This document shows, one piece after another, positions 49,646 through 60,700 of a stretch of DNA of 64,000 bases. Below the pieces are notes generated by a model that did not search any database, was not told the origin of the DNA, and worked only from the letters and a program-made list of their open reading frames with translations. The stretch spans positions 682,001 to 746,000 of the forward strand of contig JAWPGT010000009.1 of NCBI GenBank assembly GCA_034638255.1. Reading direction: 5' to 3'. The position numbers and the translations under genes were made by a program. The DNA comes from Coprinus comatus (taxonomy: Eukaryota; Basidiomycota; Agaricomycetes; Agaricales; Agaricaceae). Within the stretch, counting starts at the first letter, position 1; the number at the start of each line of letters is the position of its first letter.

Positions 49646-51040
49646 ATGTCGGGTAACCGTATACCACCTGACGTAGTAGTAGCCGACAACTTCCTACTCG
49701 CCATTCTCTTCGGTATCTACTTCGTCACTCTTCTTTTCAGTTATCGTTGGTTATTTTATACCAATGATGGATGGAATTTTCGACCGAGAAGAAAAATCAA
49801 TTGGATTTTGGTTCATTCTACTACTTTGATTTTCGTTTGTAATTTGGTTTATTTGGTTTTGACGATGAGGAGTGCTGTGGATACAGTTAAATCTATCAAT
49901 GCTGGGACTACTTATGTTGATCCGCCTTGGGATACAATTGTCAAAGTAAGTTTTTTTTTTTTTGCAATTACCGTGCACATAAGGACACACATTTACATTG
50001 GAAAATTATTACTGTTATAGTGTACGGCCGCATGCGTAGCAAAATTATGTGCAGATGCTATTCTATTATACCGGTGTTGGATAGTCTATGGAAAGAGACT
50101 AAACATACTCGTTTTCCCTATCATTATATGGATTATCGGATGTGTTTGTGCAATTCTTCAAATTTATCTTGAAGTTGCACATCTCAAGAATCCAGATATT
50201 ACTTCAAGGAATTGGGGTCCAATTAATATGACTATTGGTCCTGGAATAGTGATGATTCCATTTACTGCTGCTACTGCTATTGTTAATTTTTATGCCACTT
50301 GTAAGTTCGATTCTTAACTCTGATTCTATATTTATCTTTCTGCATGTCCTAATTTATTTTTGTTGCTTTGAAATATAGGGATGCTTATTCTTCGAATTTA
50401 TAAAATCACGAAGAAACAAGAAGGGATCGATGTTTCTAGTGCAAGTGCTAGGCAATTTAAACTTGTCATTAGGATGCTTGCGGAATCGGGATTATTATAT
50501 TTAACAACGACGCTCGCACTTTTCATTGCTTGGTTTACACCAGACACTACAGCTATTCAAATAACAAGTTTTATAGTACGTCAAATTTCTCAAAAAGAAA
50601 ACCTCTTCCCTTCTCTTCTCTTCTATTTTCGTTTCTTTTTTGTTTCACTGATTTTCACTCGTGCTAATTAATTAATTTTTTTCAAACCGGCTATAGAACT
50701 TCCCAGGCCTAGGAGTCGCATTCAACTTGGTTATAATTAGGGCTGCTCAACAACGAGCCAAGGCAACGGACATGATGATGGTTCAGGAACGTGGAAACTT
50801 TATGAATAACACAAAAGTGGTGTCGGAAATTGTGTTTCAAGAAAGAACAGATTCTTCAGAGGGGGATACCGATATCGATCAGGTTCATGGACAACATGCA
50901 CATAAATCACCACCTTTGCGTCGATGTGATGTGGGTGGAAATGAGCAAGGGAGACATCCTTATCAAGTGTAGTGGGTGAAATGTCAAATGTATTATAATA
51001 GGTTGAATGTATGGTGTGTGGGTGTGATTGTTGTTAAATT
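48331..51040 (+). repeat. Left unit of a segmental tandem duplication
   Basis: It begins near gtgtcgcaatctcc and ends after the 3' flank gtagtgggtgaaatg. It covers about 1.3 kb of 5' flank, the whole of copy C and a short 3' flank. The matching unit lies about 3.14 kb to the right. Differences are point changes and small indels; exon lengths are identical. Confidence 0.85.
49646..50972 (+). CDS. Seven-TM fungal integral membrane protein (copy C)
   Basis: Exons 49646-49945, 50021-50300, 50379-50575 and 50697-50972 total 1053 nt, 350 residues. The start MSGNRIPPDVVVADN precedes TM1 (LLAILFGIYFVTLLFSYRWL). Other conserved parts are GWNFRPRRKINW, CADAILLYRCWIVYGKR, NWGPINMTIGPG, RIYKITKKQEG, LAESGLLYLTTTLALFIAWFTP and FPGLGVAFNLVIIRAAQQR. 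The cytosolic tail is acidic and His-rich and ends HPYQV. About seven hydrophobic helices; the function of the family is unknown. Near-identical to copy D, especially in exon 2. Confidence 0.85.
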
Positions 51041-52785
51041 ACTAGTCTACGACGAGCGAAATATGAGCGAACATTCGTAGAATCAGGTCTTTGTGACGGC
51101 AGAAGTCACGGTCACGGTAACTCGCCTCCTTCCTCCTCACTGCCATTACTGCGACCGTGGCACGTCGTACACTAAAGATCTGCACTCTTTTGCCCACCCA
51201 CCACTCCCTCTATGCAACACATGCTCATTCAAAATGAGAGCCTGGTCGCCCCGTGACAAGGAATAGTAGCAAGCGGTCAATGTAATGGTCACGGTTTTAC
51301 CCTCCCACCCATCACGACCTCTTGACTCCTCCTGGTCAGGGATGCATAGGCAGGAGGCCCCAACGGGCCTCACCCAACCACTCTTCAGCGTACATACCAG
51401 CTTAGAATCCACATTCATGTTTGTAGTAGCGTAGGTCGTCGAACAAAGATTGAATTTTAATCATTGATCAGTCATCAGATACAACTCGCATCTTACAGTA
51501 TAGTACTCATGTGCATGTGTCGCAATTTCCGCTGAGACATTCCTTTTGAAAGCGAGAAGAGGGTAGTAGGGATGACAATTCTGACTCAGCTTCGAACGAC
51601 ATACAGTACATGAATGTTTCAACTCATAATATATATTACTATTTTCTTCCAGGTACTGGGGACATTTCATTTCTCAATCATCGATTCATCGACATCAGTG
51701 AACAACTTACCAGTCTCGGATTACTTATATCAAGCCGAGTTCTGTAAGTGTATTCGGCTGTCATGATGGCGACAACACTTAAAGAAGTTCCCAAATACTG
51801 AAGATGCCACGGGGGCAAAATTAATAAAATAAAAGTAGTGTTTTAATTCAAGCACCCACTGTCCCCACCAATACACTGGTAAGTACCTCCTCTATCTTAT
51901 CAGTACCTCTTCAAAGATACGAGATTATCATACTCGAGAAGTAGAAGTTCAAGTAGTACCACCCATTTCCAGCATCAGAAATCTCAAGCACTTCATATTC
52001 AACTGAACACCGAACAGGCCCATACAGATGTGAAAATAGTTACATCGGCCCCGGAGGCAACACCAGTACGCAAATCAAACTTAGTAGTACCTTTTAATGT
52101 CAGTTGACGGTTTAGTAAATCTTTGGACATGCTTTTGAGCCTTTGTGACGCTCACTTGTCGATCATTATCATCCCCCTTCCCTCCCCCTTGCGTACATAC
52201 TTAGCACTCATATGGCAGGTGCCGCTGAATGTTGACAGGTGAAAGAACTCAAAAATAGATATGTAGCAGACGCCGGAAAGGTTGTTTTATTGCGTTATCT
52301 CCGAACGCTTTACATAAATTGTTTTTATGTATCGATTATATGGAAACGAAAGGCTACATAGTTGGAAGGAGATTGAAATATTTGTGGATTTGATTCAGAT
52401 TTTCGATGGTATTAGTAGTGAACGAAATCAAGTAGTACTAATTTAAATGGTAGAGAAAGTGAACCTATTATAGGTAATCCATCATATAAGTTATTATTAA
52501 AGTAAATAGGGCAGTTACTCATAAAAATGATGAACTTGTCATATGATGATCGCCCAAAGGCAGGGTAAAGAAGTTGTAGAAACAAGAAGTGGGAAGTGAA
52601 AAGTCATTGGGGTTGTCAGTTGTCAGTCTGTACTTACGGATTCTTATAAAGCTTCCATCTTCCCCTTCAAATCCCCCTCGCACGTACTGTCTCCTGAATA
52701 TACCCCCTTTTTCTCCACCTGAATTCGAGTCCAGTTGATTCTCCAAAACCAAAACCAGAATCAAAGTCTCAGATCTCTAAAGAAA
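50973..52785. other. Spacer between copies C and D
   Basis: About 0.5 kb of unique sequence after copy C, then the repeat of the 5' flank from about 51514. The ORF at 51146-51418 on the minus strand has no support. Confidence 0.55.
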
Positions 52786-54135
52786 ATGTCGGGTAACCTT
52801 ATACCACCTGACATAGTAGTAGCCGACAACTTCCTACTATCTACTCTCTTCGGTATCTACTTCGTTACTCTTCTTTTCAGTTTTCGTTGGTTATTTTATA
52901 CCAATGATGGATGGAATTTTCGATCGAGAAGAAAAATCAATTGGATTTTGGTTCATTCTACTACTTTGATTTTCGTTTGTAATTTGGTTTATTTGGTTTT
53001 GACGATGAAGAGTACGGTGGATATGGTTAGGTCTATCAATGCCGGGATTCCTTATGTTGATCCACCTTGGGATACAATTGTCAAAGTAAGTTTCCTTTTT
53101 TCAGCAATTACCGTGCACATAAGGACACATTTACATCGGAAATTTACTACTATTACAGTGTACGGCCGCATGCGTAGCAAAATTATGCGCAGACGCTATT
53201 CTATTATACCGGTGTTGGATAGTCTATGGAAAGAGACTAAACATACTCGTTTTCCCTATCATTATATGGATTATCGGATGTGTTTGTGCAATTCTTCAAA
53301 TTTATCTTGAAGTTGCACATCTCAAGAATCCAGATATTACTTCAAGGAATTGGGGTCCAATTAATATGACTATTGGTCCTGGAATAGTAATGATTCCATT
53401 TACTGCTGCTACTGCTATTGTTAACTTTTATGCCACTTGTAAGTCCGACTTTTAACTCTATATTTGTTTTTCTGGGCTTCCTAACTTATTTTTGTTGCTT
53501 GAAATATAGGGATGCTTATTCGTCGAATTTATAAAGCCACAAAGAAACAAGAAGGAATCGATGTTTCTAGTGCGAGTGCTAGGCAATTTAAACTTGTCAT
53601 CAGGATGCTTGCGGAATCGGGGTTTTTGTATCTATCGACGACGATCGCGCTTTTCATTGCTTGGTTTACACCAGACACTACAGCTATTCAAATAACAAGT
53701 TTTATCGTACGTCAAACACAAAAAAATCCTTATCCTCTCTTATTTTTTCACTGATTTTTACTTACTAATTTATTTATTTTCAAACCGGTCATAGAACTTC
53801 CCGGGTCTAGGAATCGCATTCAACTTGGTTATAATTAGAGCTGCTCAACAACGAGCCAGGGCAACGAACGTGATGGTGATTCGGGATTGTGGAAACTTTA
53901 TGAATACTACAAAAGTGGTATCGGAAATTGTGTTTAAAGAAAGAACAGATTCTTCAGAGATGGATATCGATATCGATCAGGTTCGTGGACAACATGCACA
54001 TGTATCACCACCTTTATGTCAATGTGGTGTGGGCAGACGTGACCAGAGGGGACATCGCTATCAGGTGTAGTGGGTGAAATGTATTATAATAGGTTGAATG
54101 TTTATGGTGGGTGAGTCCAATTGTTGTTATTGTTA
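51514..54135 (+). repeat. Right unit of the segmental tandem duplication
   Basis: Counterpart of 48331-51040; contains copy D. It is slightly shorter because of small indels in the flank and introns. The start codons of the two genes are 3140 bp apart. Confidence 0.85.
52786..54070 (+). CDS. Seven-TM fungal integral membrane protein (copy D)
   Basis: Exons 52786-53085, 53159-53438, 53510-53706 and 53795-54070 total 1053 nt, 350 residues, the same exon lengths as copy C. The start is MSGNLIPPDIVVADN. Exon 2 differs from that of copy C at only about four bases, while exons 1 and 4 differ more and include several amino-acid changes. The tail is diverged (HAHVSPPLCQCGVG) and ends HRYQV. The frame is intact. 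Confidence 0.85.
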
Positions 54136-55224
54136 ACGGTTTTAATTGGATTTTAATCATTGATCAGTAGGATGCAGTGATCAAGCTCAATGATCGATAA
54201 GAGTTGGAATGCGGCGTTGATGATGGCGATATACTAGCGAATACATATATATCATGATGTATAATGAATTGTCTTACTATGATCGAAGTATTACGCGTCT
54301 TCACTGGTAAATATTGTTGTGCAAAAGGAACCGTTGATGTGCGTGCGACGATCTAAATTTGTAAGATTGATTTTAACAGCTTTTCATGTTTGAGTTCTCT
54401 AACTCCCCCTAACTGTTTCATTTCTCGGAGAGTCGGCTCGCTGAGTCCCAACCCCAACGGACTCATTGGTACATGCACCTCTCTTGCTTCACAAATCAAA
54501 GAAAGCATAGCCCCTTACTCGCTTTTGTCTGTCAACATATTGCACTATGATATATGCTGATATGTATTCGCAATTGTCAATCACGGAGACGGAGTTAACT
54601 AGCCATCCATATCTATATCATGATTGATTAACGTCAACCTCTCGCAAACTATGGTACTTATACCTACCAGAGTTGTCACCACCAGGCACAAATGGAGGTT
54701 TTAAATGGAGTATGTTTCCAATCCTTGGATATATGAATACCTTTAGGTGACGTCCTGTCAAAACCTCTTGACATACTAATTATTAATGGATTCCACCTTT
54801 CACTACCATCAAGGTCTGCATGGCGCGCGATTTGCATGGCATACTACTCAAAATTAACGCGGAGAAGAGTGAATTACTCCAAAGGCTTCAATATGGTATT
54901 CGATTTTCCATGCATGTGAAGCACACAGGGGCAAGAAATAACTGACTTTGGGAGTTGTGGAGAAATGGCCAACCAACCATCTATCACAGTTATTTTGGTG
55001 CAACAATGATTTGTTACACGTTGATATGATATCTTGTATTCTTTGTGTTACTCGGCTCATCATCCCGCATGCTGAGAGAACTTGAGCTCATGAAGATATC
55101 CCCAAGGTCAAGGGGCCAAGATGATGGGTGTCGATTTAGCTGGCTCGAAAAGGGATAAAAGAACCAATTCCTTTTCTGTCCATTTTCTCCATTGCATAAC
55201 TGCTTTCCACTTCTTACGTTCTCA
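54071..55224. other. Spacer before copy E
   Basis: No gene seen; AT-rich, with the promoter region of copy E at its right end. It does not obviously repeat the duplicated C/D 5' flank. Confidence 0.5.
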
Positions 55225-56398
55225 ATGTCGGACAGCATACCGGCATCCAAGGAAGTGGCTATCATCTTCCTGTTGGCCTTGCTCTTTGGGATATACTTCG
55301 TCACACTTCTCTTCAGCTTCCGTTAGTTACTTTACACCAATGAAGGTTGGAACCTGCGACCTAGGAGGAAGATCAATTGGATTTCAGTGTTCTCGACTAC
55401 ACTGATCTTCGTATGCAACATTGTTTACTTGATTTTGTCGGTGAGAGGTACTGTGGCGATGGTCGAGTATCTCATCATGGACACTTCCGGCAATCCTTTT
55501 GTGGATCCTCCTTGGGAACCAATCGTTAAAGTAGGTCAAAGCCCAAATCGAGATTTAGAAATGGAAGCTGATGATTAATTATAATAGTGTACCTCTGCAT
55601 GTGTAGCGAAACTATGCGCAGACGCATTCTTGATTCACCGATGCTGGATAGTCTACGGAAAAAGATATCCCATAATCGTTTTTCCGGCAATAATGTGGTT
55701 TATTGGATTCATCTGTGCAATTCTTCAAATTTATATCGAAGTCGCAAATCTTTCAAACCCAGAGATTACTTCGCGTAATTGGGGACCAGTCAATATGACT
55801 ATTGGTCCTGGAATAGTGATGATTCCATTTGCTGCTGCAACCGGTTTGGTTAATATTTATGCTACTTGTAAGTTATCTGGTTAACATTCTTTTAGCCATA
55901 ATTGAGCGGATGTGCTGATATTTTCTGATACTATATAGTCATGCTTATTCGCCGGATTTATCAAGTTACAAAGAAACGTGAAGGCATTGAACTTTCTAGT
56001 GCAAGTGCTAGACAATTTCAACGTGTCATTCGCATACTTGCAGAATCAGGATTTCTATATCTATCAACAACCATCGCACTTTTTATTGCATGGTTCACAC
56101 CAAGCGTTGTGGCTATTCAAATAACAAGCATCCTGGTACGTTCAAAAAATTATTCCAATTATTACTATATAATCAACTCACTTTCTATATATTACACTGT
56201 ATCTAGAACTACCCAGGACTTGGAATTGCGTTCAACCTGGTAATAATTAGAGCTGCACAGCAACGAGCCAAAACAAAGGACTTAATGCGAGAACATGGGA
56301 ATATAAGTACAAAAGTATCTGAACTTGTGTTTGGAGGAAGGACAAATCCTGATCTGTCACATCAATCTTCGACTGCTTCAATCTCTACACAGAGTTGA
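55225..56398 (+). pseudogene. Seven-TM family copy E with a premature TAG in TM1
   Basis: Exons 55225-55530, 55588-55867, 55939-56135 and 56207-56398 keep the family structure and splice sites; the length would be 324 residues. The start is MSDSIPASKEV. Codon 34 is TAG (55324-55326), exactly where copies A, C and D have TGG (Trp) in the sequence FRWL or LRWL. Everything downstream is in frame and well conserved: CADAFLIHRCWIVYGKR, NWGPVNMTIGPG, LIRRIYQVTKKREG, LAESGFLYLSTTIALFIAWFTP and YPGLGIAFNLVIIRAAQQR. It is either a very recent nonsense allele, a sequence error, or a stop that is bypassed. The tail is shorter than in C and D and ends SISTQS. Confidence 0.8.
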
Positions 56399-57712
56399 TC
56401 CTTTGATGTTGTCGTGGAATGTTCGACTAGATTGGTTGGATGCTATACTCTCTTAAGTTAATTAAATCAATGTATCTACGATTCAGAGGTGGTTATTTTA
56501 GACGCTCAGGTTCAGTGTCTGAATTGGTACTTGGCACGAAAGATGGAGATTGGTAGGAATCAATATGTAGTAGACTATTAATGGAATCTAGTGTATACTT
56601 ATCTTGAACTTCACGGTACCGGGTGGTAAGATGAGAGAATACTGACCATTTTGTAATACATGAAAAGAAATCGAAACCTTCTAATGTGGTTCAAAAGGCC
56701 ACAACACACTACTAGTTACCCTAAGCGCTAGCCTAACTGAAGCGTTCTTTTCTTCCTTTGATTGTCATCGCCGTGATTCTGTGGCATCATCGAAAATCGT
56801 ACTAGTAACCTCTGATGAAGGTTGAGTTTGGGTGGCGTATCATGAGAGCATTTTACTTCCAGTAATACTTGACCTAATGTCAGATTCCTTGCTTATTTGG
56901 CTAGAGCCCAAGGATTCGAACTTTTTTTAAGACCGGCCGAAATTTCCGTACCACTAGGAGAAGACATAAACGGACTTTCAGCAGGATTCGTACCATTGGT
57001 TCAGAGTGAAGCGGCGGTGGTGTCACGGTCGTTGTAGAGGACTGAGCACCTTCATGTCAATCTTGCTCCATATTTTCATCTCTTCCTTTGTCATCGGCTA
57101 GAGAAGGTCCTGTTTTATTAGTTTCCTGAGCAGGTTTGCAATGTGATCATTCCAGTATTCTTTACCTGATAATTGTTGTGTCAATATGTACCATGGTCTA
57201 CACTTACCTCATTTTCCCCTTGCCTTCAGATACTAATGAGGCTGGAATCTACTAACAATACACTGAGAACATCGAGGGTCCAGCCTCACAAGCTTGCATA
57301 ATACTTCTTTACCTTCAGATGGAGTCGATAGTATTCTCCAAGAAAGAAGGCAACGAGATGAATGGGTTAAACGTGAGGTACACCAGCAAATTCTCATATT
57401 TTATATATGAATACAACTGCATAGTTTAATGTCGCTCGAACGATATTGACCTAAAAAATGACTAGGAAAAACCAGTAAACACACATCAAAATAATTATTT
57501 TCATTACAGTTGAGTAGGTCTACAAGAAACGTCTCTGAAGAAAGGAAAAGGAAAAAAAAAAACCAATCGTTATATGCAAAACATGATATAAAACAAAATT
57601 ATGACTATATCCAAAGAAAAAAACAAAAAAAAAAAAACAACGTTCAAACGCTTGAAAAAGGATTTCTAAACTCTAAAACTTCACGCAAAGTTCATACTGT
57701 TCATTCTGACAC
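56399..57712. other. Intergenic between convergent genes
   Basis: No gene seen. It holds the 3' ends of copy E (plus) and KOG1 (minus). A-rich stretches near 57545-57660 lie next to the KOG1 stop codon. Confidence 0.5.
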
Positions 57713-60700
57713 TCAATAGTTGAATTCCACAGGAGTGAGTTTACATCCCATAACACGAACTGTAGAGAGGGAAAACGAAATCAATGTTACTTCCATATCC
57801 ATCAAAAAATAGAATAGAGTTAAACGTACTGGTACCATCAGGTTGACCAAGTCCATAAAGCATTTCCGTAGGATGAAACGCAAGTGAACTAAGTCTCGCA
57901 ATGAGCGGTGAGGTAAGGTTCAAATTCCTCAAAGGCGGCATATTAAGTCCGGTTTGAACTTGAAATGATGAAAGTGGTTGAGGTCTTGATAACGACTCTA
58001 CTGAGATTTTCTGAGCTCGCCATTTAGTTGCTGTTACTGCGGAAGATCTAAAATTGGCGTAGTCCACAATGAGTTTGGTTTGGTTAACCTAAAAGAAAAA
58101 AGGAAATGGGGGAGAGACTTACGTAGCGAATACACCTGTTAAAGGATGTGCATCGAAAGCAGAAAGACCTTCTGGTTGTGCGTTCCATGTTTTAACAGGT
58201 ACACTATGACCCCGCATATCCCATAACTTGACTTGTCCATCAACACTGTAACCCACCAATAAGTAAAAAAAAAAAAAACCAAATGAAGAGGATAACGAGT
58301 TACGAACCTGGCAGACAAGAACTGTAATCCAACTCTTGGATGCCATTTCACATTCTGTACCCAGGATATATGATCAGAATACGTCCTAACAATAGGATCA
58401 TCTTCATCAATGCGTCTATCAAATATCTTGACCATTCCATCGGCAAAACCAGTCAAGAAAGTTTGCGAAGCTCCTGTATCTGACGTTATCGAAGTAACGG
58501 GACTATCCGAATTAGTGTCCATGTCCTGTTATTAATTTTAGTTGAAAAATGAAATCAGAAAATTAAGAAAACATATGCAATTATGCGAACCACTTACATT
58601 ACCAGAACATTCAGTCTGAGCGTCCCAAACTTTAATAACTCTAGCATCACCACCAACAAGTAAAGTCCCAGCAGATTGTTTCCAATCCATAATAACTCCC
58701 GAACCTTGACGAACTTGTATAACTTCATTCAAAGCTCTAAACGCGCTAACCATTTGAACATTTCCTTGTTCCATCACCGGATCATAATTTCGATACAATC
58801 GTACAATGCCTTCCGCTATTCATTTTGATTTTAAAAAACAAACATTGGTTTTAACTTCAGTATTTGTTGAAGTTGAGAGATGACTTACACGATCCAGTAA
58901 TAATTATACCTCCGTAATCTTGATTGATAATTTCGATTGAAGAGATATTGGTTCCTCTGGGATTACCATTACACCAATGACTTAATCGTTTTCTCTTTGA
59001 CCAATCGTACACACTAAAAAGTAAAGATAAAAGATTCAGTCAGTTTCCAAAGATAGAACATGAGTATAACTAGCGCCAACATACCTGACCATATCGGTAT
59101 CAGTAGCAGCAACAAGATGTTGATCATATGAATGGAAAGCCATAGTTAAAGGTATTCCACCAGTAGCTATCGTTGCCACAGGACTATCCCATCTACAACA
59201 CTCTATTTATAGAAAAAAGGTAAATTTAAGTTTTATCATATCAATACGTAAAAACAAAAAAAGAAGTAAACATACCAGCATGTTGAGCTTGTTCTTGAGT
59301 TTCAACAATAATCTTTTCATTCCTCTGCTGTCTCCAAACTTGGTAATTGTACTGCACACTACCCGGTTCATCCGCTTCCATTTGCTACAAAAAAATCAAC
59401 ATTATTATTAGTATTATTATTATTCAGAGAAAAAAAGACCTCGAAACTCACCCTCATCTGAGGTTCCTTAAAATACTCACAACACCAATCATAATAATCA
59501 CTTCTCAACGGCAAAACATCTCTAACTCCCAATCCAGTATTCAACGACCCCAACAACGGATTCGAACTTGCACTCTGATTCTGACTTTCACCAGATTCTT
59601 TATCATTTGTACTCGGTACAGGTACTTGTCTTTGTTGCTGTTGCTGTTGATGATATTGTTGTGAAGGATGGCCATGAGCATGACCGTGTCGATGACTATG
59701 AGTATGATCAGCGGTATGATGTCTTGAAGATCTACCACCACCATGACTACTATGACCATGTTGACCTTGATAATTAGGAGCTAATTTCCTTCTAGCTCTA
59801 AGTCTCTCCATATCTTCATGAGTTAAAGCTTCAATAATATGATATGGCAAAAACTTGATTTTATCTCTTTCTTCTTCAACCTTTGTAGTTGTAGTCGTCT
59901 TTGCATTTGCTTTGGCTTTGGCTTTATTCAAACTAGAAGAAGCCGAAGTTGAAGTTGAAACCAAAGTTGATGATGAAGCAGAAACTGGAACCAAAACCAA
60001 AGTTGAAGAAGAGGAATAAGTAGAAACTTCATAAGGTGATTCATATTTCGCAAAATTCAAATTCGGAGGTGGCGGTTTCGTTAAATCAAGTACTCCATCC
60101 CCACCTCCTCCCCCAACACAAGTAGAACCACTCCCTGAAGATCCAACAGAACCAGAACCAGTACCCGAACCATCACCTAAACCCAAACCCAAACCCAAAC
60201 CCATACCCATACCTCCCGATCCAGTACCAGGTGATGAAGAGGTTGAAGAAGTAGAAGGAAAAGCAATAGATTTGATAAACGAAGAAGTCGCATTGGCAAA
60301 TGATGAAGTTCTTCTTATAGTATTTGATAAAGGTGAAGATAAACCACTACCATAACCTAACGTTTCACTTCTGCTTATTGGTGGCCTATCAACGTTTGGT
60401 GATGGTGGGGCTATAACTGCTGTTACACCTCCTCCTCCTCCTCCACCTATTCCTGGTACCGGTGAAGAAGAGGTTGAAGTTGTTGAAGATAATCTTGTTC
60501 GTTGATATTCTCTTTCACTTGTTGATTGAGATTGAGAATGTGTGATACCAGGCGATCCTCTTCCAGAATTTTCCATTCCCATTCCCATTCCCATTCCCAT
60601 TCCCATTCCCATTCCCATTCCCATTCCCATTCCCATTCCAGTCCCCATCTCATTTCCAACACCACCTGAACCCAAACCCAAACCCGAAGCCAAACCTGAA

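Noticed and set aside
50021..50172. Short ORF in exon 2 of copies C and D repeated identically
   Set aside because: Wrong frame of a conserved exon. The correct frame gives the conserved CADAILLYRCW block.
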